From an uncultured Lachnospiraceae bacterium (GTDB lineage Bacteria; Bacillota; Clostridia; Lachnospirales; Lachnospiraceae), in the NCBI GenBank assembly GCA_945919795.1, contig CAMEJJ010000007.1, forward strand, positions 1-64,000: 64,000 nt of DNA, read 5' to 3'. Of the stretch, positions 17,068 through 24,380 are shown one piece after another. Within the stretch, counting starts at the first letter, position 1; each line of letters opens with the position of its first letter. Below the pieces are notes generated by a model that saw only the letters and a program-made list of their open reading frames with translations, searched no databases and was not told the origin of the DNA. The position numbers were made by a program, and so were the translations under genes.

Positions 17068-18234
17068 CTATATCTGCATTTTCTTCTTCATATCCGCTAA
17101 TCTGTCAAGAGCTTTATTCAGTGTCTCATCCTGCTTTGCAAAATGAAAACGGATATAACGGTTTTCGGGCTCTTTAAAGAAACTGGATCCGGGTACCGCA
17201 CCCACGCCAACTTTTCTAGCCAAATCTTCGCAGAAATCCAGATCGCTTTCATATCCAAACTCACTGATATCAACCAGGACATAATAAGCACCCTGGGGAT
17301 TGGTAAATTTTAACCCAATATTCTGCAATCCACCGGTAAACAATTCTTTCATATGGGTATAATGTGCCTGCAGCCCTTGATAATAGTCGTCACCGAATTG
17401 CAAGCCTACAACCGCAGCTTCCATCAATGGTGCCGCAGCTCCCACCGTCAAAAAATCATGTACTTTTTTGACTCGGTCAACGATTTCGCGAGATGCCATG
17501 ACATAGCCCAGTCTCCATCCTGTAATGGAATACGTCTTGGACAGAGAATTACAGATGATTGTCCGCTCTCTCATACTCGGCAATGTCGCAATGCAGGTAT
17601 GTACATGCGGTGCATAGACAATATGCTCATACACCTCATCCGTAATGACATAAATATCATATTTGATTGCAAGCTCTGCAATGATCTTTAATTCCTCATA
17701 AGTAAATACTTTTCCACACGGATTGGAGGGATTGCACAAAATCAAAGCTTTGACCCCCGGCTGTTTGACCGCATCCTCCAAAACATCTGCATCAAATGCA
17801 AATGTCGGTGGTTTTAACGGCACATAAATCGGCTCGGCACCGGAAAGAATGGTATCCGCTCCGTAATTTTCATAAAACGGCGAAAAAATGACAACTTTAT
17901 CACCGGGATTGCACACGGACATCATCGCTGCCATCATAGCCTCAGTGCTACCGCAGGTAACAACAATTTCTTCATCGGGATTTACCTTCATCCCATAGAA
18001 ATGCTCCTGTTTTTTCGCCAATGCCTCCCTGAAATTCTGGGCTCCCCATGTCAGCGCATACTGGTGTGGTCCAATACCTGCCACCTCAGAAAGTTTATCG
18101 GTAATCTCTTTGGGCGGATCAAAATCCGGAAATCCCTGAGATAAGTTAATTGCTCCGTACTGTAAAGAAACTCTTGTCATTCTGCGGATTACCGAATCGG
18201 TAAATCCGGCGGTTCTTTCGCTTAAGTTTTTCAT
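17068..18234 (-). CDS. PLP-dependent class I/II aminotransferase
   Basis: 388 residues. Clear motifs: NLSQGFPDFDPP at the N-terminus, CNPSNPCGKVFTYEEL near residue 168, ITDEVYEHIVY near 200, and the PLP-lysine in SLSKTYSITGWRLGY near 235, with the substrate-carboxylate Arg in NRYIRFHFA near 365. It belongs to the AspC/PatA-like group of broad aromatic or aspartate aminotransferases; substrate cannot be fixed from sequence. It ends 5 bases before tcdA starts, so the two are probably cotranscribed. Confidence 0.9.
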   Translation of the reverse strand: MKNLSERTAGFTDSVIRRMTRVSLQYGAINLSQGFPDFDPPKEITDKLSEVAGIGPHQYALTWGAQNFREALAKKQEHFYGMKVNPDEEIVVTCGSTEAMMAAMMSVCNPGDKVVIFSPFYENYGADTILSGAEPIYVPLKPPTFAFDADVLEDAVKQPGVKALILCNPSNPCGKVFTYEELKIIAELAIKYDIYVITDEVYEHIVYAPHVHTCIATLPSMRERTIICNSLSKTYSITGWRLGYVMASREIVDRVKKVHDFLTVGAAAPLMEAAVVGLQFGDDYYQGLQAHYTHMKELFTGGLQNIGLKFTNPQGAYYVLVDISEFGYESDLDFCEDLARKVGVGAVPGSSFFKEPENRYIRFHFAKQDETLNKALDRLADMKKKMQI

Positions 18235-18312
18235 AAAGCTACTCCTTTGATACCATTTTTTTCATTCCGTTTTACATGTTCTGTATGTCAATAAACACAC
18301 TATTTCCTAAAA

Positions 18313-18933
18313 CTATATGTAATATTCAATCGTCTTATCCGCAGTCAGTCTGGTTTGTTCATTGAATAACAAAACCGCCTCTCTGTTTTCCATGGGTCCT
18401 AATGCATAAATCTCGAGATCCTCTTGATTAAAATAAGCCTCCGGCACAATTCGATTATATGCAAAAGGATGCTCTTTATCCAAGAGGATATCTTCCTGTG
18501 GAAACGACTCATCCCGGTAATAAGGATCAAACATATAAACTAAGCCGTCCTTTTCTCCGGTAAGCAAGACATAATGAGCTTCATCATAAAACAACCGCAC
18601 TACTACAGCTCCATGATGATGAAGGGCATCATTGATTTCGCTGCCTTTGCCCAGATATACATTTCTTCCGGACAAATACCGGCTTGTTACCGGAAGCTGG
18701 CCAATCCTGCCAAAGCCATTGAGCCAGTTACTCAAAAACATCATGGCAGCCATAGATGTTCCGCTCTTTCCGGGAACACCCTCGATGCTATAGCAGTCCA
18801 GACAATATAACATAATGTTGCGGATAACCTCCGGCGGTATATCTTCCCTCGGAAACAAAAAGCTGATTGCGTCAAGCATTGCGGTAGGTCCGCAGTCATA
18901 TTCCGATAATTGATAATGCAGTGGATTTTTCAT
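18313..18933 (-). CDS. Peptidase C39-like protein
   Basis: 206 residues. It starts with QLSEYDCGPTAMLDAISFLF, the Cys motif of papain-fold C39 peptidases. The His and Asp partners are probably in EAHYVLLTGEKDG (about 120) and YMFDPYYRD (about 133). There is no signal peptide and no ABC transporter domain, so it is not a bacteriocin exporter by itself. C39-like proteins of this size are often uncharacterised cysteine-protease-fold proteins. It is preceded by a gene-free 190 bases and lies upstream of the aminotransferase. Confidence 0.7.
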   Translation of the reverse strand: MKNPLHYQLSEYDCGPTAMLDAISFLFPREDIPPEVIRNIMLYCLDCYSIEGVPGKSGTSMAAMMFLSNWLNGFGRIGQLPVTSRYLSGRNVYLGKGSEINDALHHHGAVVVRLFYDEAHYVLLTGEKDGLVYMFDPYYRDESFPQEDILLDKEHPFAYNRIVPEAYFNQEDLEIYALGPMENREAVLLFNEQTRLTADKTIEYYI

Positions 18934-19123
18934 AAATAATCCTTTCTATATTTCCTATCGTTTTGGTATGATATATATATTAAAAAATACTACCACCAGA
19001 CTAAGCTGTCAACCATAAACAAACCGAAGCACCACATCAAAAACACCCAAAACAAAATACCGAAACAAAACAAATCACTCGGAATCCAGGTAATCATTTA
19101 TAGAAAACATTCCTAAACTTTAC

Positions 19124-19762
19124 CTAAAATATCGCCCTTATCACCATACCGGTCACGATTACGGCTGTAGCCATGATTGCAAGAACAAACAGAATAAGCA
19201 ATGCAATGGTCATCTTCACACATTTTTTCTCTTTTAAAGCAAGAACCATAATAGAAATCACATCCGCCGTGAAGAAAAACTGGCAAATACCGGCTATTAC
19301 AGATAAGACTTTTCCATGAACACCCTGCTTACAGGATTTTACGATATATCCTATTGAATGAGGTGCTGCACCCACCATAGCAATCCATCCCAATGTCGAA
19401 AGCATTGCCGCCATTACAGGCCCCACAAATACCATAATAACAACCGGAGTAAACATGAGTAATATCATAACTGCAATACACAAACCTCCAATGATATAAA
19501 ACGGTATTAGAGCATATTTAATAAAAACAGCACAGTTTAACAACTGTACCCGCTCTATTCTATTTCTGCCCCCAATCACGACAAAGAGATTAATCAGTCC
19601 AAAAGCAAACGGTATCAAAAGCGGCCATATGCTAATATCCTGTTCGCCAGTTGTATTTTGGCTCATTCCCCCAAATATTACCGGAAATAAATATACTGCT
19701 GCCACATACAAGACAGCCAATATGTATATTGGATGAAATCCTCTTTTTGCTTTGTTTTCCAT
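19124..19762 (-). CDS. Hypothetical multi-pass membrane protein
   Basis: 212 residues with about six hydrophobic segments (for example IYILAVLYVAAVYLFPVIF, LLIPFAFGLINLFVVIG and ALLILFVLAIMATAVIVTG). I do not recognise the family. The start follows GGAGGAAAACAAAAT. It is flanked by a gene-free region and by the ParB-like unknown gene, with no clear operon partner. Confidence 0.65.
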   Translation of the reverse strand: MENKAKRGFHPIYILAVLYVAAVYLFPVIFGGMSQNTTGEQDISIWPLLIPFAFGLINLFVVIGGRNRIERVQLLNCAVFIKYALIPFYIIGGLCIAVMILLMFTPVVIMVFVGPVMAAMLSTLGWIAMVGAAPHSIGYIVKSCKQGVHGKVLSVIAGICQFFFTADVISIMVLALKEKKCVKMTIALLILFVLAIMATAVIVTGMVIRAIF

Positions 19763-19865
19763 ATTTTGTTTTCCTCCTCATGGTAACCTTTATATAGATT
19801 TTCTATCCTCTCTATGTATTCCGCCGATATATATGTCACTTTTTTCCATAAAGACCGAAATTAAG

Positions 19866-19935
19866 GTCAAAAGGCATTTTGCCCATGATACCTGCACATT
19901 GCTTCGCACTTTGTGCTTTCACAATCCTATAAGTA
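19866..19935. repeat. Dispersed short repeat copy
   Basis: GTCAAAAGGCATTTTGCCC is followed by ATGATACC, a segment around GCTTCGCACTTTGTGCTTTC, and ACAATCC. The same series, with small changes, occurs at 36.3 kb. It lies in the 3' flank of the unknown gene. Confidence 0.6.
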
Positions 19936-21201
19936 TTCAAGTATCTTTTCCCCGACTGCCGGAAAATCACTTTCACATTCCACCATAAAATCAATCAGAT
20001 AATTTTCCAGTTCTGTATCTCTTGGCAGTTTCATCAACTCATCCAGTATCGCTTCTGCCATTCCCGGATTATGGTATCTTGGCAAAAAGGTATAAGAACA
20101 TCTTTGTAAAAAGAAATCTCCGATTTCAAACAATCTCTTATGCTGCAGCCCACCCATTGCCTTTATCAATGTAATGATTTCATCTATTTGACAGACATCC
20201 TGCTCTGATACGATTCGGTCTAGTCTCTCATCTGAGATTTCTCCTGCTGCATCAATGCACGAAATCTCATCAACACTTGGATAATAGGATGCTAAAGCAT
20301 CACTATCATAAGGGAATTTTTCTTCCGGCACCGATATCATACGGTTGATGTTTTCCATTTCGGCTTCAGAAATCTTTTCAACCATTACCTTTGGTATATC
20401 ATCAATTCCATATTCATCACACGCAAAACGCATATCACCGGCCGCAATATATGAGCGAAACTTCCCGTTTCCCTGACCAAAGCGCTGCAGATAACAAGGC
20501 ATGATAACAAATGCATTTACCTTTTTATGTTCAAGAGCCGCTGCCATAGCTTTATGATGGCCATCTATTAGTGCAGTCATATAGCCGTCCATATAATAAG
20601 CTAAAGCTCTGCAACCTATATGTTCCCTATAATAGTCCACCCGGCTTTTATTCAGATTTTTGATGGACTGTGTTGCAATAGTAAAATACGGCCGCAATAA
20701 GCCCCATTCACCATCTCCCCTGTAATATAGACACGAACCGGGCATAGGCTGATTACTGTCAGGCACATTCCAAAATAAGTGACCATTCCCATCCGTTGGA
20801 TACAATTCCGTATCCAATATTACATAATAGTTGTCCCTAAGCAACCCTAAAATCGGAACTATTTCATTGAAAGCATCAGCAAAAGATACCTCTCCTTCAT
20901 TCAGCTTCTCAACATGAAATTCACCCTTTCCTAGCTGATAACCACTTCGCACTATTTTTTCACAAGTTGGGCAAAAATACTCGTATCCCTGTAGTTGGAG
21001 CAGAGGCTTTCCGTCAAACATCAGTGTAACATAAGTTTTCTCTCCCGGTTCCTCTGAAAAGTTTTCCACCAGCAGATCCTTTCCTCCTGTTACACGGATG
21101 AGTGCTCCGGGCGCATAAAAATCCTCATCCCTTTTATCCCATTTTGTAATAATATCAATCTGCGGCAAGGGTTCTTTTTTTCTTTTCCATTTTTCAAACA
21201 T
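19927..21201 (-). CDS. Unknown protein with ParB-like DGHHK motif
   Basis: About 424 residues if started at the ATG at 21201, which has GGGAG at good spacing. The ORF track extends 20 codons further to a GTG at 21261, so the start is uncertain. A CPTC pair (residue about 75) could bind zinc. TALIDGHHKAMAAALEHKKV near residue 205 resembles the xDGHHR signature of ParB/Srx-fold proteins. The C-terminal 150 residues are acidic. It lies downstream of the HigBA-type pair on the same strand, 30 bases after the antitoxin. I cannot assign a function. Confidence 0.6.
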   Translation of the reverse strand: MFEKWKRKKEPLPQIDIITKWDKRDEDFYAPGALIRVTGGKDLLVENFSEEPGEKTYVTLMFDGKPLLQLQGYEYFCPTCEKIVRSGYQLGKGEFHVEKLNEGEVSFADAFNEIVPILGLLRDNYYVILDTELYPTDGNGHLFWNVPDSNQPMPGSCLYYRGDGEWGLLRPYFTIATQSIKNLNKSRVDYYREHIGCRALAYYMDGYMTALIDGHHKAMAAALEHKKVNAFVIMPCYLQRFGQGNGKFRSYIAAGDMRFACDEYGIDDIPKVMVEKISEAEMENINRMISVPEEKFPYDSDALASYYPSVDEISCIDAAGEISDERLDRIVSEQDVCQIDEIITLIKAMGGLQHKRLFEIGDFFLQRCSYTFLPRYHNPGMAEAILDELMKLPRDTELENYLIDFMVECESDFPAVGEKILEYL

Positions 21202-21290
21202 ATCACGACTCCCAAATACTGCCTTCAACTGACCAGTCTTATTCATTTCTCCGGTAACCACATAAAAGTAGATGTTCCAAAGTTTACGAG

Positions 21291-21578
21291 CTACAATAGG
21301 CGCTTAGGCACAAATTCCAATTTGACTACCATACCCATTCCTTCCGCTAATCTTTGTAGTGTTGATAACGCTGGATTCGCATTACCTGTCTCTATTTTGC
21401 TAATATCTGCCTGGTTGATTCCGGTTTTTTCAGCAAGTTCTTTTTGTGTCATATGGCTTTCTTTTCTTGCTTTTACTAAACTTTTTGCCAGACTATATTC
21501 ACATTCAGAAGCATCCCACTCTTTTCTAAATTCCTCATCTTTAAGTTGTTCATCCAGATACTTTCTAAAATCGCTCAT
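21291..21578 (-). CDS. higA: XRE-family antitoxin (HigA-like)
   Basis: About 95 residues. The helix-turn-helix is MTQKELAEKTGINQADISKIETGNANPALSTL, near residues 45-75, in a short protein with an acidic N-terminal helix. I prefer the ATG at 21578 because the toxin stop codon overlaps the ATG used by the ORF track. The toxin gene comes first, the usual higBA order. It should neutralise the toxin and repress the shared promoter. Confidence 0.9.
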   Translation of the reverse strand: MSDFRKYLDEQLKDEEFRKEWDASECEYSLAKSLVKARKESHMTQKELAEKTGINQADISKIETGNANPALSTLQRLAEGMGMVVKLEFVPKRLL

Positions 21579-21583
21579 AAAAA

Positions 21584-21937
21584 TCATTCCTCTCCATTTT
21601 CTTTCAGATAATAATCTGCTCTATAAGCCTTTGCTTTTTCTATTTCTCTTACGGGTGTTTTCTGCGTCTTTTTTGTAAAACCATGAGTCAGAATAGCTGT
21701 ATTTCCTTTAATAAAAAAGTAAAGAACTCGTGTAATATCGGATCCTGAAATGGAACGCAATTCAAATATTCCTTCTCCAAGAGGGCTGGAATATGGCAAT
21801 CTAAGCTCATTTCCAAATTCTTCTAATAGCATAATTGACCGTAAGGTCTTTGCCCTCAGCTTCGGTGACAACGAATCTAAATATTCCCTGACTGGACATT
21901 TTCCATCACTTTTATAATAAAAATCTACATTTATCAT
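21584..21937 (-). CDS. higB: RelE/HigB-type toxin
   Basis: About 117 residues. PVREYLDSLSPKLRAKTLRSI, then ELRSISGSDITRVLYFFI and ILTHGFTKKTQKTP, are diagnostic of the phage-derived Gp49/HigB branch of RelE toxins, ribosome-dependent mRNA interferases. The ATG at 21937 follows AAAGGA; the ORF-track start two codons earlier is TTG. It is coupled to the antitoxin gene by near overlap, with a palindromic operator just upstream. Confidence 0.9.
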   Translation of the reverse strand: MINVDFYYKSDGKCPVREYLDSLSPKLRAKTLRSIMLLEEFGNELRLPYSSPLGEGIFELRSISGSDITRVLYFFIKGNTAILTHGFTKKTQKTPVREIEKAKAYRADYYLKENGEE

Positions 21938-21959
21938 ATGCAAATTCCTTTCTTATAAT

Positions 21960-21979
21960 ATATGGGACATATCCCATAT
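21960..21979 (-). promoter_or_regulatory. Palindromic operator of the HigBA pair
   Basis: ATATGGGACATATCCCATAT has 8-base perfect arms with a 4-base centre and lies 23 bases before the toxin start. It is a good candidate for antitoxin binding. The rest of the 290-base gap up to the M56 gene shows no gene. Confidence 0.75.
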
Positions 21980-22236
21980 GTGTCAAGTAAAAAACTATCA
22001 TTGTCGAACAAAATTCGACTAGAAGTGCTAACTATTTTTAATTTTATAAAATGGAATTCTTCGACCGAATGGTCTGAAATTTAGAATTTCAAGATAAGTA
22101 GAGTATACATGAGAGAAACTCAATTGGCAAGCTCATTTTTATATTCAGATTGAATATCATTTTAAGAATGAAAAAAGAGCACCCACTTAAAAGTAGATGC
22201 TCCAAAGTTTGCAAAAGCTAATTTACATATTTCTCT

Positions 22237-23775
22237 TTATGGTATCCAATATCTGATAACCTGCACAATCTTTTCCTGTCTGACAGTAACGATTGTATTA
22301 TAACAGGTAAAGTTTGTGTCTTCTCCCTGCAAAGCAGCCTGTAACCCTGTCACATCCGTTACAACCCCATCAGGCTCCTTACTTTCATCCATATGATCCT
22401 CAAATGTCACATCATCAGCCAACGGAATGGTAATGGTTCCTACCGGATAGTAAATAGGATAATCATTGACTGTAACGGTCCGATACAGTCCATCTTCTTC
22501 CATAAGTTCAATACCATTATTTTCAACACCGCCATTAATGGTGATATAGCCACTTTCTTCATCTTTTTCCAGACTTTTCACCTCTACGATTTCATTACAA
22601 AATTGTATTTTGCTTCCCTCAGTCAACCCGGTAATTGCATCCGGTTCATAACGGTCATACTCATAGACTTTTACGTTTAATGTATAGCCGTCTGCTGTCT
22701 TTTCCAGACTATCTGCACTAAATTCTACAGAATATCCGCCATCTGCCAAGGCATCCTCTGCACTTGTAAGCGGATATAAAGGTTGTATTTCCTTTTTTGT
22801 TTCATTTTCCGTTGTTGCAGACGTTGCGCAGGCAGTCGTTACGGATGCAACTAATACAACTCCAATAAGAACTGATATGAAAGAGTTTTTTTTCATCTTC
22901 ATAATCGCCGTAATCCTTTCTTCAATCGCATTTTTACTAAAATTATTACACAAAGGTGTCATTCCGCTTTTGACGGTTTCCATACGAATCAGTGTTTTTG
23001 CATATCCCGATTTGGATTTCTCACCAAATCCACGCACGACACATTCATCGCAAGACAATTCCATATCCCGATTAACCAAAATATACATAGCCCAGACGAA
23101 GGGATTAAACCAATGAACACATAATACAGCCGTTGTAAGCAATTTGGAAAGTGCATCAAATCGTCTGATATGTATATATTCATGCAACAAAACATATTGT
23201 AAAGCTTCTTTGTTATCCCAATCCGTTTTTTGAGGCATCAATATAACCGGTCGCAATATGCCATATGTAAGAGGTGCAAAAATCCGATCGGACTGGCGTA
23301 TTTCCATTTTTCTGTAAAGCGGATGCTCTCTCTTCCAATTTGTTATAAATTCATTCCTTACAGGTAAAGAAGTCCGAAATTCTAAATAACATTTTACATA
23401 TGCTAAAGAAAAAAATATCAGACAAGCTACAGCACCAATTCCCCATATAATCACCCATATTGATATCGTCGTACCAATACTCTGCCCTGCTCCTATCGGA
23501 TTATGCACCGGCCTGACATTTCTTATCGGTACATTCGGCATAACCTGTAATACCGGTGTTTTTTCAAGAATTTCTGATGGTGTATAATCTTTTACCAGCG
23601 AATACAAACTATAAGGCGATGGAATAGAAAAGGGTATGCATAATCTTAGCAGCACCACATCCCACATGATTAAGAATATCTTTTTGGGTAACCGGTTAAT
23701 CATGACAGCTCTTATGATCACAATTGCTAAAATCATAATTGCACCTGAAAAACTCATCTGGACCAAACTCATCAT
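22237..23775 (-). CDS. Second M56 family (BlaR1-like) membrane metallopeptidase
   Basis: About 512 residues. Four N-terminal membrane segments surround a cytoplasmic zinc-protease loop with YVLLHEYIHIRRFD (HEYIH) near residue 200 and the second site in MELSCDECVV. A further membrane helix (FISVLIGVVLVASVTTACA) precedes an extracellular C-terminal part of about 200 residues unlike that of the first system and without penicillin-binding motifs. The start at 23775 follows GAGGTG. It overlaps in function with the adjacent blaI-like gene; the stop of that gene lies 8 bases upstream. Confidence 0.87.
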   Translation of the reverse strand: MMSLVQMSFSGAIMILAIVIIRAVMINRLPKKIFLIMWDVVLLRLCIPFSIPSPYSLYSLVKDYTPSEILEKTPVLQVMPNVPIRNVRPVHNPIGAGQSIGTTISIWVIIWGIGAVACLIFFSLAYVKCYLEFRTSLPVRNEFITNWKREHPLYRKMEIRQSDRIFAPLTYGILRPVILMPQKTDWDNKEALQYVLLHEYIHIRRFDALSKLLTTAVLCVHWFNPFVWAMYILVNRDMELSCDECVVRGFGEKSKSGYAKTLIRMETVKSGMTPLCNNFSKNAIEERITAIMKMKKNSFISVLIGVVLVASVTTACATSATTENETKKEIQPLYPLTSAEDALADGGYSVEFSADSLEKTADGYTLNVKVYEYDRYEPDAITGLTEGSKIQFCNEIVEVKSLEKDEESGYITINGGVENNGIELMEEDGLYRTVTVNDYPIYYPVGTITIPLADDVTFEDHMDESKEPDGVVTDVTGLQAALQGEDTNFTCYNTIVTVRQEKIVQVIRYWIP

Positions 23776-23782
23776 TTTCACC

Positions 23783-24142
23783 TCATTCCAATTCTTCAAC
23801 AATCTTTTTCAGTCGGCTAATTTCATCAGAAGAAAGGTTCTTTCTTCCAAGCAGAGCTGCAAATAGTTTGTCAACAGAGCCATCATAAATTTTATCAATC
23901 AATTCATTGGTCTCTGCCTCCTGCACATCCTCTTTGGGAATCAGTGCATGGCACATAAAATTGGGTTCTGAACGCTCAATCGCATTTTTCTTTATGCATC
24001 TTTTGATCAAGGTATAAGTTGTGTTGATATTCCATCCGACTTCCTCTTTGAGCACATCTGAAATATGCTTTGCTGTAGTATCCCCTTCACGCCAGAGCAC
24101 ATCCATAACCTTTAATTCCGAATCAAAAAGTTTTACTGTCAC
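23783..24142 (-). CDS. Second BlaI/MecI family repressor
   Basis: 119 residues. LFDSELKVMDVLWREGDTTAKHISDVL and WNINTTYTLIKRCIKKNAI form the winged helix. The C-terminal part DGSVDKLFAALLGRKNLSSDEISRLKKIVEE is the dimerisation region. It is the partner of the M56 gene that follows and has its own operators with a different core from the 9.3 kb system, so cross-talk is unlikely. Confidence 0.93.
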   Translation of the reverse strand: MTVKLFDSELKVMDVLWREGDTTAKHISDVLKEEVGWNINTTYTLIKRCIKKNAIERSEPNFMCHALIPKEDVQEAETNELIDKIYDGSVDKLFAALLGRKNLSSDEISRLKKIVEELE

Positions 24143-24158
24143 TTACCTTCTCCTTTAT

Positions 24159-24201
24159 ACTACTGCAGTAGTTTATATTCACATACTACTGCGATAGTAT
24201 G
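24159..24201 (-). promoter_or_regulatory. Twin operators of the second BlaI
   Basis: Dyads ACTACTGCAGTAGT (24159-24172) and ACTACTGCGATAGT (24185-24198, within a longer CATACTACT...AGTATG) are spaced 26 bases start to start, directly upstream of the repressor gene. Confidence 0.85.
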
Positions 24202-24240
24202 TGAATGTCAATACATTTTTCCAAAACGATTTACTGGCAG

Positions 24241-24376
24241 TTAAGGTCTAAACGTCCGCAAAGCCTCTATGGTTTGTTCAATCAGTTCATCCAAAGACCA
24301 TCCTAACATATCGGCGCCTCTTTGAATAACCTCTCTGGAGCAGCCTGCTGCAATAATAAACGGGGTGATAATCACC
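24241..24376 (-). pseudogene. C-terminal remnant, HD-hydrolase-like
   Basis: Too short for the ORF track. The minus strand reads IIAAGCSREVIQRGADMLGW and on to IEQTIEALRTFRP then TAA, with coding character and no stop back to the relA terminator. From memory, C-termini of this kind end HD-domain hydrolases in Clostridia; this needs a database search. The 5' part is absent, and the readable frame begins inside the relA terminator hairpin. Confidence 0.5.
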
Positions 24377-24380
24377 CCGT
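24352..24380 (-). terminator. Terminator of relA/spoT
   Basis: ACGGGGTGA-TTA-TCACCCCGT followed by TTATTATT on the minus strand. The relA stop codon lies within the stem. Confidence 0.85.

Noticed and set aside
24360-24380. Attenuator or riboswitch at relA 3' end
   Set aside because: The hairpin has a 3-base loop and T-tail and lies at the stop codon; it is a plain terminator.
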